A stretch of 54,106 nucleotides of DNA from Ruminiclostridium sp. (GCA_017550775.1 JAFZOA010000735.1:1-54106), one strand, 5' to 3'. Shown: positions 33,602-41,697, counted from the stretch's first letter. The notes: generated by a model not told the origin, from the letters alone. Translations and numbers: made by a program.

Positions 33602-33623
33602 GGAAGGAGTTTCGACTCCTTCC
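33602..33623 (+). other. Perfect 9-bp hairpin with TTCG loop after virB4
   Basis: GGAAGGAGT-TTCG-ACTCCTTCC begins four bases after the VirB4 stop. There is no T tract, and the SD of the next gene (GGGAGGTG) follows within five bases. It may act as an RNA stabiliser or a processing and translation-control site between the T4SS and amidoligase genes. Confidence 0.6.
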
Positions 33624-33643
33624 TCGGGAGGTGAAATAACACG

Positions 33644-34696
33644 ATACAGGATCAGAAGTTCGGTGTGGAGATAGAACTCACCGGACTTACAAGAGAACGG
33701 GCTGCGGAGGTGATCGCGGAATATTTTGATTCATCATATTCCCGCTTGTATGACGGCTATGACTCATACGGTGTTCGTGACAGCACCGGTCGAACATGGA
33801 AGGTAATGAAAGACGCGAGCATTGACTGTACCGACAGAAACGGAAATGAAGCCAATTCCGAATATGCTGTTGAATTTGTGACTCCGATATGTGTTTATGA
33901 GGACATTCCAACAATACAGCAATTAGTAAGGAATCTGAGGCACAACGGGGCTTTGGCTAATAATAGCTGCGGAATTCACGTTCATGTCAACGGTGCGCCG
34001 TATGACGCGAGGTCGCTACGAAATATCACGAACATAATGCGAGCGAAAGAGGATTTGATATACAAGGCTCTGAAAGTAAATCCCGACCGCGAGCATACAT
34101 ATTGCAAGAAGGTCGATGAATCCTTTCTCGAAGAACTGAACAGGAAGAAACCCAAAACACTCGATAAAATACAGAATATATGGTATCACGGATGTGACGG
34201 CAGTAACCAGCATTACCACAAATCGCGGTACACCTGTCTTAACCTCCACAGCCTGTTCTCGAAAGGCACGATAGAATTTCGCCTGTTCAACAGCACAACT
34301 CACGCCGGACGGATAAAGGCATACATTCAGTTCTGCCTCGCAATATCCAATCAGGCACTCTCGCAAAGCTGTGCGTCATACCGGAAGATGCAGAGTACAA
34401 ACGAAAAGTACACGTTCAGAACGTGGCTGTTAAGGCTTGGAATGATCGGTGACGAGTTCAAGACCGCTCGAAAGTTCCTGCTTGAAAACCTTGACGGCTG
34501 TATAGCTTGGAAAGACCCGTCACAGGCTTTGGAACAGCGTGAGCGGCTTCGGATTGCAAAACAAAAGGCACATACCGAAGATCACTCCGAAGAAACGGAA
34601 GAACAGCAGGAATCCGAGCAGTCCGCCCCGACGGACAGCCAGCAGAACTCCGAGCAGGACGAAGAAGAAACAATGCCAATGGGATTGGCTATGTGA
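33644..34696 (+). CDS. Amidoligase-family enzyme with LxM tail
   Basis: The protein matches Amidoligase_2: QKFGVEIELTG at the N-terminus, EFVTPICVYEDIPTIQQLV, NNSCGIHVHVNG, and KGTIEFRLFNSTTHAGRIKAYIQF. The family is a glutamine-synthetase/GCS-like fold predicted to form amide bonds to a Glu or other carboxylate, with Mg2+-ATP. There is no standard start codon at proper spacing. The SD GGGAGGTG (33626-33633) leads to ATA 33644 or ACG 33641, while GTG 33665 would cut the first conserved strand. ATA is proposed. The tail is acidic, ending EEETMPMGLAM. The next gene is a gamma-glutamylcyclotransferase, the usual genomic partner. Confidence 0.85.
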   Translation: MQDQKFGVEIELTGLTRERAAEVIAEYFDSSYSRLYDGYDSYGVRDSTGRTWKVMKDASIDCTDRNGNEANSEYAVEFVTPICVYEDIPTIQQLVRNLRHNGALANNSCGIHVHVNGAPYDARSLRNITNIMRAKEDLIYKALKVNPDREHTYCKKVDESFLEELNRKKPKTLDKIQNIWYHGCDGSNQHYHKSRYTCLNLHSLFSKGTIEFRLFNSTTHAGRIKAYIQFCLAISNQALSQSCASYRKMQSTNEKYTFRTWLLRLGMIGDEFKTARKFLLENLDGCIAWKDPSQALEQRERLRIAKQKAHTEDHSEETEEQQESEQSAPTDSQQNSEQDEEETMPMGLAM

Positions 34697-34707
34697 AAGG
34701 AAATAAA

Positions 34708-35346
34708 ATGGCAAAAAAGACTTTATACATCGCTTACGGTAGCAATATAAACCTCAGTCAGATGGCGTACCGCTGTCCGACCGCGGAGAGAGTCTCCACC
34801 GGATTCGTTGAGAATTACGAGCTTGAGTTCCGCAGGGTCGCAACTATCGTTCCCAAGCAGGACAGCAAGGTTCCTGTGCTTGTGTGGGAGCTTAAGCCCG
34901 AGGATGAAAAGAATCTCGACCGCTACGAGGGGTTCCCGCATATGTACCGCAAGGAAACTATTCCCGTCAAGGTCGGCGACGAAGTCGTCGACGGTATGGT
35001 GTATATCATGAACGACGGTCAGGTAACACCGCCTCCCGAATCATATTATGCGGGAATAATGGAAGGGTACCTTGCAAATAACATGGATACATCATATCTC
35101 AGATCCGCAGCCGAAAGGTCGTATAGTCACTATCTCTCCGACCTTCAGAAAAGATGCGTTGATTGCTCCGAAACTGAGGACTATGACCTTGACGAAGATG
35201 AAGACGAGGACTACGATTTTGACGAAGATGAGGATGAGGACGAAGATTACGACGAAGATTACGATTATGACGAAGATGAGGACGAAAGTATAGACCCCGA
35301 CATTGACGGGCAGCTCACTATCGACCACCGCAGTCTGAGGATGTAA
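34708..35346 (+). CDS. Gamma-glutamylcyclotransferase-like, acidic tail, LxM end
   Basis: ATG 34708 lies behind AAAGGA. Residues 1-~140 are an AIG2/GGCT-like domain: LYIAYGSNINLSQMAYRCPT, VWELKPEDEKNLDRYEGFP, and VDGMVYIMNDG. GGCTs open gamma-glutamyl amide links to release 5-oxoproline. Next to an amidoligase this suggests a make-and-remove pair acting on a peptide, protein or wall glutamyl amide, a pairing proposed from comparative genomics in phages and bacteria. Residues ~160-198 are a nearly pure Asp/Glu/Tyr repeat and the end is DGQLTIDHRSLRM. The acidic tract plus [M/L/I]xM tail is not part of the enzyme fold. Confidence 0.88.
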   Translation: MAKKTLYIAYGSNINLSQMAYRCPTAERVSTGFVENYELEFRRVATIVPKQDSKVPVLVWELKPEDEKNLDRYEGFPHMYRKETIPVKVGDEVVDGMVYIMNDGQVTPPPESYYAGIMEGYLANNMDTSYLRSAAERSYSHYLSDLQKRCVDCSETEDYDLDEDEDEDYDFDEDEDEDEDYDEDYDYDEDEDESIDPDIDGQLTIDHRSLRM

Positions 35347-35347
35347 T

Positions 35348-35890
35348 ATGGCGGCGGGTGCAATAATCGCAAAGGTCGCGGCGACCGTGCTATCCGACAA
35401 GAAAGGACGCGAGATCGTACTGATCCTTATAACAGCGATACTTATGCCGATAATACTGCTTGTCCTTATGGTAATATCGATATTTTCGGGAACCGCGAAT
35501 GCCAATGTCTCTCTGGTCGATTGCTGCTTCAAAAACGCGGCGATACCGAGCAGCTACACGGACGAGCAGAAAGCGCTCATCGAGAATATGAAAATGCAGC
35601 TCGAAAGCATCGATAAAATAATTGCGGGAAAAGAGAATGCAGCCGACTACGACGCAAACATGGTCAAGGCTGTTTTTTATTGTCTGCAATTCGGTGCGGA
35701 GCCTTCCGATGATGATGAGGTGTTCGACCTGGAGCTGTTCTGTGACTGCTTCGCCGGTATCCCGTTCTCGGAGATAGACCGTGCATACGAAAATATATCG
35801 GAGAACTTCCCCGATTTGAAAGTGACCGACAATGTGAAATTCGGAGTCGAGAATATCTACAAATATCTTACGGAGGGGGTGAAGCGATGA
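35348..35890 (+). CDS. Membrane protein, VirB1-like N-domain without hydrolase
   Basis: The 180-aa protein has an N-terminal AKVAATVLSDKKGREIVLIL, one membrane helix (~24-47) and a soluble domain (ADYDANMVKAVFYCLQFGAE, FDLELFCDCFAGIPFSEIDRAYENI). I recognise this as the N-terminal part of the large ICE cell-wall hydrolases, which normally continue into lysozyme and NlpC/P60 or CHAP domains. Here the frame stops at residue 180 and no peptidoglycan hydrolase domain follows anywhere in the window. It may be a truncated or domain-only relative. It overlaps the next gene by four bases (ATGA). Confidence 0.6.
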   Translation: MAAGAIIAKVAATVLSDKKGREIVLILITAILMPIILLVLMVISIFSGTANANVSLVDCCFKNAAIPSSYTDEQKALIENMKMQLESIDKIIAGKENAADYDANMVKAVFYCLQFGAEPSDDDEVFDLELFCDCFAGIPFSEIDRAYENISENFPDLKVTDNVKFGVENIYKYLTEGVKR

Positions 35891-36174
35891 AATACAGAGG
35901 AATGTTCGTGGAGATAACTCCCGCGACCGGCATCGAGCGTGAGGATATGGACGGCAGTATAAAGCTGTGCAGCGGCAGCCGCTACCGCATTTATTCCGAT
36001 TCGGAAATGCAGGATATGACTGACGAATTCTGTGCTGCTGTGGGATTCGAGCTTCCCGATGACAGCATGGAAAACGCGGAATTGTTTGCGAGGGAGTACA
36101 TCGACAGTGAACTTAAAAGAAATACTCAGGAAAATAACGAACAGGAAAACGGAGGTCTTACCCTTGATATTTGA
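35887..36174 (+). CDS. Small acidic ICE protein, 95 aa
   Basis: The start ATG overlaps the previous stop. The protein (MKYRGMFVEITPATGIERED) is soluble, with a small alpha/beta N-domain and an Asn/Glu-rich C-terminus ending GGLTLDI. No family is recognised. It is translationally coupled on both sides, so it probably belongs to the same operon as the VirB1-like membrane protein and the 57-aa gene. Confidence 0.62.
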   Translation: MKYRGMFVEITPATGIEREDMDGSIKLCSGSRYRIYSDSEMQDMTDEFCAAVGFELPDDSMENAELFAREYIDSELKRNTQENNEQENGGLTLDI

Positions 36175-36337
36175 CAGAAAGGACTTCGACCCTGTCACCC
36201 AGACGGGTGTATGCGCGGAGGACTGCAAGATGATCGCGCTTGCAATTTCGCAGCACAGAACCCTTAGGATCGACAGCGAGGGTCGCATCTACGACAACAC
36301 AGGACGCTACATAGCGGACGGAAAGGAGCGCGGATAA
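36164..36337 (+). CDS. Very small ICE protein, 57 aa
   Basis: TTG 36164 follows GGAGG by eight bases and overlaps the preceding gene. The 57-residue product reads IFDRKDFDPVTQTGVCAEDC then MIALAISQHRTLRIDSEGR, with two Cys spaced CxxxC. It has no recognised family. Coupled overlaps and a good RBS support it despite its size. It ends one base before the ATG of the ArdA-like gene. Confidence 0.55.
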   Translation: MIFDRKDFDPVTQTGVCAEDCKMIALAISQHRTLRIDSEGRIYDNTGRYIADGKERG

Positions 36338-36338
36338 T

Positions 36339-37406
36339 ATGCCAGAAGGAATAAACGCAAAGGCACTTTACACGGTGATTGAGAACGGTACAACGACATA
36401 CTTTCACTCGTATAACTCGGGTGGTTTGTCGTTCCCGTTCCACATCTATGACAAGGCTCAGAGTATAACCGAGACCATAAGGAACAGCGGTTTGCAGGAT
36501 ATAGTATGGGCAAAGGATGTCCTGCCGCTCATGTCCACGGACGAGAAATTCTATCCCGAAAATAAGAATGAATACCTTATGGTACCGCTGCCCACAGACC
36601 TTGCGAGAGAGCATTTTGAAAACTTCCGCAAGGGTCTTGACTTCGGATATTCAATAACTCTTGACTATGACCGTAAAACGGTCGGTATCGATATAAACCG
36701 CACATTGATTCATACAAATGTGCCGGATATACATATTTCGGTGAACGATCCGAAGGTCATAAAACTGTTAAGCATGGACTGTGCCGATGCCGCCGACCGC
36801 GAGGCAGAATTCCGAAATGCCTTTGCGGAGCCGCCCAAGCCCTCAAAGAACTACATTATGAATGTGCATCTCGAATACAACGGCAAGCACTTCATGGCGG
36901 GTCTTCCGATGGACGAGGAAGGTATCGATATGGCAAAGATAAACCTCGGCGTCAACGATCTCGATGACTGCGAGGTAAGGGTCGATGTCAACAACAGCTA
37001 TCTCAACTGCGTTGCCGGAGTATCCGAGCAGAATTTCACGGAGATTAACAGCATTGCGGATTGGGCTGAGAACGCCGACGAGGACGAACTGAAGAAGTTC
37101 GCCGCCGCTGTTGAGGCTTACAGTCCCCGCACTATTTTCGGCATCAGCAATATCGTTGACAATCTGGGCGACATTGAGTTGGTAGAGGTGTACAGCGCCG
37201 AAGAATACGGACATGAGGCTCTGTACGGCTACAACAGCCGCAGTGATCTGACCGATTGTTTCTCGGAGACTATTGAGGACTACATTGATTATGACAGATA
37301 CGGTCGTGATCTCATGGACGAGGATGGCGCGATAGAGACTGATTACGGCTACATCTACAGCGAGAACGGCTTCGAGCTTGATGAAACTCCAACAATGCAG
37401 ATGTGA
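36339..37406 (+). CDS. ArdA-like anti-restriction protein with MxM tail
   Basis: A 355-aa acidic soluble protein. Residues ~170-290 resemble the ArdA-type domain of clostridial elements: IMNVHLEYNGKHFMAGLPMD, GIDMAKINLGVNDLDDCEVR, and NSIADWAENADEDELKKFAA. Very high acidity fits a DNA-mimic inhibitor of type I restriction enzymes, but the match is from memory and not certain. The N-terminal ~120 residues (NGTTTYFHSYNSGGLSFPFH, IYDKAQSITETIRN) are an extra domain of unknown role. The end DETPTMQM shows the [M/L/I]xM tail. Confidence 0.55.
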   Translation: MPEGINAKALYTVIENGTTTYFHSYNSGGLSFPFHIYDKAQSITETIRNSGLQDIVWAKDVLPLMSTDEKFYPENKNEYLMVPLPTDLAREHFENFRKGLDFGYSITLDYDRKTVGIDINRTLIHTNVPDIHISVNDPKVIKLLSMDCADAADREAEFRNAFAEPPKPSKNYIMNVHLEYNGKHFMAGLPMDEEGIDMAKINLGVNDLDDCEVRVDVNNSYLNCVAGVSEQNFTEINSIADWAENADEDELKKFAAAVEAYSPRTIFGISNIVDNLGDIELVEVYSAEEYGHEALYGYNSRSDLTDCFSETIEDYIDYDRYGRDLMDEDGAIETDYGYIYSENGFELDETPTMQM

Positions 37407-37408
37407 CG

Positions 37409-38074
37409 ATGAGCAGACGAAATATCGATACAGGCGGTCAGCTTTTGTTCGGGTTGGGTGATGCCGATCCGCTGATAATGTCGCTGCAGGACAGTTTTGA
37501 CCGTTGGGATAGGCTGAACGAGTTCGGCGGCTCCGATCCGTTCTATGCAGACGGAGTGAACATGAATCTTGTACGAAGTCACATAATGTTTTACAAGAGC
37601 CAAATGGAAGATAAGTTCGGGTGCGGAGATTATCCCGACATCTATTATCGGGAGACTCCGCCGGAAATGCCTTCCGACTACATGGCAAACGCAGATGAAA
37701 TACGAGCCGATGCCACATCAGCATTGGAGGTAATCGAAGCCGATGTCAACTTGAAATACATCCGTGAGCATATAGGTGGGCTGTCTGATAAGCAACGACA
37801 GGCTCTGTGCGTGGGTGCAGTCCTCGGTTATGTTCAGAATCTGAAAAGCTACATAGCCGAAGACGACCTTGTGTCTATGCGGAGATATATGGATCCCCGG
37901 TGGGTGCTTGATTCGTTCAAAAGCCTTGCGGATAAGCTGTCACATACCATATCGGAATGTGTTTCGGTACCAAATTCGGACTGCTGCGAGGTAGAATGTG
38001 AAGATGAAGAATGTGAAGTTCCCGCCGAGAGTGCGGAAGAACCCGAGGAATCAATGCAGCTATCATTCTTTTGA
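37409..38074 (+). CDS. Unrecognised acidic ICE protein, 221 aa
   Basis: ATG 37409 lies three bases after the previous stop. The soluble helical protein begins MSRRNIDTGGQLLFGLGDAD and has a central EHIGGLSDKQRQALCVGAVL. The C-terminal region is Cys/Glu-rich (SDCCEVECEDEECEVPAES), ending EEPEESMQLSFF. The CC...C...C cluster could bind metal, but spacing is irregular. The acidic tail with SMQL near the end looks like a variant of the tails on neighbours, without final Met. Family unknown. Confidence 0.65.
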   Translation: MSRRNIDTGGQLLFGLGDADPLIMSLQDSFDRWDRLNEFGGSDPFYADGVNMNLVRSHIMFYKSQMEDKFGCGDYPDIYYRETPPEMPSDYMANADEIRADATSALEVIEADVNLKYIREHIGGLSDKQRQALCVGAVLGYVQNLKSYIAEDDLVSMRRYMDPRWVLDSFKSLADKLSHTISECVSVPNSDCCEVECEDEECEVPAESAEEPEESMQLSFF

Positions 38075-38088
38075 TGGGAGGTGGTACA

Positions 38089-38454
38089 ATGCCAGAAAAC
38101 AAAATTAAGGTCGTTATGGTGGAACCCGGCAAGCCTGCATACACAACAGAAATAGGCTCTGACCTTGAGAGTATGCAGAAAGCCGTGGGCGGTCTGATCG
38201 AGATAATGCAGATAGACAGAAAGGTAAATATCGTTCTGAACGAGGAAGGCAAACTCATCGGACTCGAAGGAAACCGCAGGGTCGGCAATCATATTATCGT
38301 TGGAAATTTCTTTATCTGCGGCGAAAAGGGCGAAGACTTTTGTTCTCTTACCGATGAACAATGCGAGAAATACTGCGCCCAATTTGCACAGCCGCATGAG
38401 ATCACACAGGACGAGATCGAGGACGACACATATGCTTTTGTGATCTCTTTTTGA
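38089..38454 (+). CDS. DUF3846 protein
   Basis: ATG 38089 follows GGGAGGTGG. The 121-aa protein fits DUF3846: KVVMVEPGKPAYTTEIGSDL, ESMQKAVGGLIEIMQID, VNIVLNEEGKLIGLEGNRRV, and IVGNFFICGEKGEDFCSL. It is a small domain widespread in Firmicute ICEs and phages, of unknown function. No Met tail (ends FVISF). It is the last gene before an independent promoter for the AAA gene. Confidence 0.9.
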   Translation: MPENKIKVVMVEPGKPAYTTEIGSDLESMQKAVGGLIEIMQIDRKVNIVLNEEGKLIGLEGNRRVGNHIIVGNFFICGEKGEDFCSLTDEQCEKYCAQFAQPHEITQDEIEDDTYAFVISF

Positions 38455-38487
38455 AGGAGATCACTCAGTCATAGGTCATCGGTACAT

Positions 38488-38514
38488 CATGAATATTCAT
38501 GGAAGAATATTCTT
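38488..38514 (+). promoter_or_regulatory. Tandem palindromic operator candidate
   Basis: CATGAATATTCATG (38488-38501) and AAGAATATTCTT (38503-38514) are both perfect palindromes sharing the core GAATATTC and separated by one base. They end seven bases before a -35 hexamer. This arrangement is expected of a repressor or activator site controlling the AAA ATPase gene. Confidence 0.6.
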
Positions 38515-38520
38515 TCACTA

Positions 38521-38549
38521 TTGACTTATGTCGCTAAAGAGAGTATAAT
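38521..38549 (+). promoter_or_regulatory. Promoter of the AAA ATPase gene
   Basis: TTGACT (38521-38526), 17-base spacer, TATAAT (38544-38549), 27 bases before the ATG at 38576. The gene is thus an independent transcription unit in the element. Confidence 0.85.
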
Positions 38550-38575
38550 AAATGATACGGAACAGGGGTGATGAA

Positions 38576-40183
38576 ATGTCTGACTACAGGACGAATATCA
38601 TAACAGGAAAAGGACTTGCCGCCTTTTATTCCGATGCGATGAAATATGATCGGCGCGACTGCTTTCCGCAGCTCAAACAATATATCGAAGGAGAAAAGGC
38701 AGATAGAGTATGTCTCATATACGGTCTTCGCAGGACAGGCAAGACCACTATGATAAAGCAGATCATAAGCGAACTGCCCGAGCGTGAGACCGCATACATG
38801 AAATTGAGGACAAAAGATACTATGGCAGATGTCAATGCTGACTTGAAGCTGCTTCTCGAAAACGGTATCAAGTATCTCTTTGTTGATGAGGTGACGCTGG
38901 CGAAGGATTTTATAGATTCCGCCTCTCTCTTTTCCGATGTGTTCGCCGCACAGGGTATGAAGATAATTCTTTCCGGCACAGACTCCCTCGGCTTTTGGCT
39001 TGCACTTGACCAGGAGTTATACGACCGCGCAGACACCATACACACAACGTATATTCCGTTCGCAGAACACAGCCGACTGCTGAAAATAAATGACATTGAT
39101 GAATATATTCGCTACGGCGGCACACTTCGCGCCGGAGAGATAAACTTCGATGATAACGAACTGAATACCGATGAAGCATCATTCCGTGATGACGAATCCA
39201 CGCGCAGATATATCGACACCGCAATATGCCGGAACATACAGAACAGCCTCGTGTTTGCGGACGGCGGCGGACAGTTCCGTCACCTGCGTGAGCTGTACAA
39301 TAAAGGCGAGCTGACAAGCGCGATCAACAGAATAATCGAAAACGAACACCATTATTTTCTGCGTGATGTTCTCACCGACGCGTTTATTTCTCACGATCTC
39401 GGACGTTCAGCAAAAAATCTTCGCAAAGACCGTGACCCGGAAACGAGAACGGATATTCTCGACAGAATCGATATTGAAGCGGTCACAGCACGGCTCATGG
39501 AGATACTTGATATTCGGAATCGGGAACAGCAAACGATAGGAATAACCGATGTTCATGTGTCGGAAATAAAGGAGTACCTTTACGCGCTTGATCTTATCGA
39601 GGACTTCGATGAAGAAACTACCGTGCCAAGCCCGCCTTCGGGTAAACACACGCTGTTCATTCAGCCCGGAATGCGTTATTGTATGGCACAGGCTCTCGTT
39701 CATTCTCTGATGAAGGATCCGCTGTTCTCGGGGGCGAGTGAAGCCGAAAAGAAAAATGTGACCGAACGCATACTACAGGAGGTCAAGGGCAGAATGACTG
39801 AAGAGATCGTTCAGCTTGAGACATTGAGAAATGCTTCGGCAAACGAAAAAGTATTCAAGCTTAAATTCGCAAACGCCGAATTCGATATGGTGATCTACGA
39901 TTCAGACGAAAACACCTGTCGGATATTTGAGATTAAACACAGCGATAAGGTTGTTCCCGAACAGGCTCGGCATCTGCTTGATGAACAGAAATGTGAGCTT
40001 ACCCGCCGCCGTTTCGGTGAAATAACCGAACGCGTTGTACTGTATAGGGGCAGCGACTTAACGGACGAGAGCGGCGTTGAATATCGGAATGTAGAAGAAT
40101 ATCTCCGCCAGCTTCACTACCCTGCTATGGCTGAAGATCAGCAGCTTTCGGACGGCAGCTCGTGGGATATTAAGCTCGGATAA
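38576..40183 (+). CDS. AAA ATPase with C-terminal nuclease-like domain
   Basis: ATG 38576 follows AGGGGTGATG. The 535-aa protein has Walker A LIYGLRRTGKTTMIKQI (~45-60), Walker B YLFVDEVTLAKDF and sensor-1-like IILSGTDSLGFW, as in the AAA_14/DUF4143 group of prokaryotic ATPases. Residues ~430-500 contain FDMVIYDSDENTCRIFEIKH, a D...ExK pattern of PD-(D/E)xK nuclease-like domains. Such proteins occur as accessory or defence-like cargo, and the function is usually unknown. Own promoter, paired palindromic operator and own terminator mark it as a separate module. Confidence 0.82.
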   Translation: MSDYRTNIITGKGLAAFYSDAMKYDRRDCFPQLKQYIEGEKADRVCLIYGLRRTGKTTMIKQIISELPERETAYMKLRTKDTMADVNADLKLLLENGIKYLFVDEVTLAKDFIDSASLFSDVFAAQGMKIILSGTDSLGFWLALDQELYDRADTIHTTYIPFAEHSRLLKINDIDEYIRYGGTLRAGEINFDDNELNTDEASFRDDESTRRYIDTAICRNIQNSLVFADGGGQFRHLRELYNKGELTSAINRIIENEHHYFLRDVLTDAFISHDLGRSAKNLRKDRDPETRTDILDRIDIEAVTARLMEILDIRNREQQTIGITDVHVSEIKEYLYALDLIEDFDEETTVPSPPSGKHTLFIQPGMRYCMAQALVHSLMKDPLFSGASEAEKKNVTERILQEVKGRMTEEIVQLETLRNASANEKVFKLKFANAEFDMVIYDSDENTCRIFEIKHSDKVVPEQARHLLDEQKCELTRRRFGEITERVVLYRGSDLTDESGVEYRNVEEYLRQLHYPAMAEDQQLSDGSSWDIKLG

Positions 40184-40193
40184 ATGACATATA

Positions 40194-40226
40194 ACGGTGT
40201 GACTTACGTCATGCCGTTTTTGTTTT
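40194..40226 (+). terminator. Terminator of the AAA ATPase gene
   Basis: ACGGTGTGAC (40194-40203) pairs with GTCATGCCGT (40208-40217) around TTAC (two G-U pairs), followed by TTTTGTTTT. It starts ten bases after the stop. Confidence 0.88.
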
Positions 40227-40240
40227 GGAAAGGAATTGAT

Positions 40241-40468
40241 ATGAAGAAAAACATCACGATCACAATAGATAACGAGAAACTCTCGGCTCTTAAAATGTAT
40301 ACGGAGCAGAAAGGCACTACCGTTGAGGAAGAACTGAGCAAGTATGCCGAACAGCTGTACGCCAAGAATGTGCCTCAGAATGTCCGCGATTATATTGACA
40401 TGATGAGTAAGATACAGCCCGCGGTGAAGCCGAGAAAAGCTACGACTTCCGGAAGAAATGAGAATTGA
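40241..40468 (+). CDS. Small DUF6103-like protein, 75 aa
   Basis: ATG 40241 has AAGGA upstream. The product MKKNITITIDNEKLSALKMY continues into TVEEELSKYAEQLYAKNVPQ, a helical pattern I recall as DUF6103 in ICEs. It precedes a mobilisation region in those elements and resembles ribbon-helix-helix accessory proteins (one strand, two helices). It is flanked by terminators on both sides, so it is probably transcribed by readthrough or from an unseen promoter. Confidence 0.68.
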   Translation: MKKNITITIDNEKLSALKMYTEQKGTTVEEELSKYAEQLYAKNVPQNVRDYIDMMSKIQPAVKPRKATTSGRNEN

Positions 40469-40478
40469 TTTATATAGC

Positions 40479-40519
40479 AAAATGCCTTTGGGGATAACTC
40501 CCCGAGGGCATTTTTGTTT
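40479..40519 (+). terminator. Terminator before the 40541 gene
   Basis: AAATGCC pairs with GGCATTT and an inner GGGGA/TCCCC extends the stem, followed by TTTTTGTTT. A compound but strong intrinsic terminator. Confidence 0.85.
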
Positions 40520-40540
40520 GCAGAAAGGAGGTTGACAGAC

Positions 40541-40909
40541 ATGATATTTCAGGCAACAATACAATCCAAAGACGGCTCCGTTGTACTCGACCTGCCTCAG
40601 ATGCCGAGCGATATTATCGACAGCCTTGAGCGGATCGGCGTTAAATTATTGCCGACCGAGATCCGTCCTCACGACAGCAGAATAAAGGTCTCGCTCTCGT
40701 CCGACAGCGATTTCGGAAAACATTTGATACCGCTTTTCTCCTGCGATGAGAGCCTCGCGGACATCAATGCTGCGGCATCGCAGATAGAGAAAGCAGGAGA
40801 ATATGTACTGGCGGATATCGAGAACAATGTTTTGTACGATCAGTACGACAATATCCGTACTCTGCTCTACGATCTGGAAACAGATTACGAGCCGTGCATG
40901 GGTATGTGA
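40541..40909 (+). CDS. Unrecognised small ICE protein with MxM tail
   Basis: ATG 40541 follows AAAGGAGG. The 122-aa soluble protein has an N-terminal strand region (MIFQATIQSKDGSVVLDLPQ), a central SLSSDSDFGKHLIPLFSCDE and a helical C-terminus (DINAAASQIEKAGEYVLADI, YDQYDNIRTLLYDLE). The last part loosely resembles helical segments of ArdA-region proteins, which is not enough for a call. It ends DYEPCMGM, with [M/L/I]xM. The non-coding candidate oriT region follows. Confidence 0.62.
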   Translation: MIFQATIQSKDGSVVLDLPQMPSDIIDSLERIGVKLLPTEIRPHDSRIKVSLSSDSDFGKHLIPLFSCDESLADINAAASQIEKAGEYVLADIENNVLYDQYDNIRTLLYDLETDYEPCMGM

Positions 40910-41220
40910 ACAGATATGCCGCCAATTACCGCCCTGTTTCGCCCTGTGCGCGATTTTACAGCGCAGGTCGGGTGTGAATACCACCGAGAGGTTTGGACGC
41001 AAATTTGAGCCGTTTCCGGCAGCGTTTCGGAAAGGCAGATGACAGGGTCGGTTTTCGGATGGTTTCGACCGTCTCGGGAGCAGCCGTGAGGGGTGGTTTG
41101 GGGGCTATGATTTTTATGCAGGAAAAAGGGCGGGCGTCTTTTCGCCGCCTCGCCCGTCAACAACGTCGGGCAAAGCCCGCCGTTAAGGGATAAAGCAAGT
41201 TGTGAAAAAGGGGTCAAAAT
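40910..41220 (+). other. Candidate origin of transfer (oriT) region
   Basis: 311 bases without a supported gene lie directly upstream of the relaxosome accessory gene and relaxase. This is the usual oriT position. The region holds several inverted repeats: TTTCCG/CGGAAA (41013-41033) and a long hairpin AACG-T-CGGGC-AAA-GCCCG-C-CGTT (41162-41184), plus GC-rich dyads near 41128-41159. The nick site cannot be assigned by eye. Confidence 0.5.
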
Positions 41221-41697
41221 ATGAGCAGCAGCAAAAATCGGGGGTCAAATCCCGTAAAAACGGCAGAAAACGCCGATGTTAAGGCATCCGAGCTGGGGTC
41301 AAAAAAGATAAAGTACGCTTTTCACATCTCACCGGAGTGTATGAAAGCAATAAATGAGGTGTACAAGAAGGACGGAAGCGCCACACGCAATGAGTTCATA
41401 GAAAACGCCGTGAACTTCTACATTGACTATCTGAAAGGCGGTACTATGACGAATTACCTTGCGCCAATCATAAAGCGAATGGTAGAGGCGACAGTTGAAG
41501 TATCGGAGCAGCGTATCAGCCGCAACCTTTTCAAGATCGCTGTTGAGTTGGGAAAGATATCCCACATGATCGCCGCGACCAATGACATAGACGACGAGAC
41601 TGTCGATAGTCTTCATCGTATGTGTGTGGACGAGGTGCGCCGCATAAACGGTATCATAAACTACGAGAGCGCGGTTCGCTTTCAGAAAGATGACTGA
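41221..41697 (+). CDS. Relaxosome accessory protein (MobC-like)
   Basis: The 158-aa basic protein has a disordered N-terminus, then KIKYAFHISPECMKAINEVYK, ATRNEFIENAVNFYIDYLKG (ribbon-helix-helix-like), and a helical C-terminus. Adjacent to the relaxase (the stop overlaps the relaxase start, ATGATG/TGATGC), this is the classical place for a DNA-binding accessory protein that melts oriT and recruits relaxase. Specific family membership is inferred from context and fold pattern. Confidence 0.72.
   Translation: MSSSKNRGSNPVKTAENADVKASELGSKKIKYAFHISPECMKAINEVYKKDGSATRNEFIENAVNFYIDYLKGGTMTNYLAPIIKRMVEATVEVSEQRISRNLFKIAVELGKISHMIAATNDIDDETVDSLHRMCVDEVRRINGIINYESAVRFQKDD

Noticed and set aside
35160..35310. 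CRISPR or tandem repeat in the GAAGATGA-rich stretch
   Set aside because: It is the coding sequence of an Asp/Glu-rich protein tail; repeats are irregular and there are no spacers.
40993..41193. 66-codon plus-strand frame in the region before the relaxosome genes
   Set aside because: No RBS, composition unlike neighbours, and it spans the hairpins proposed as oriT.
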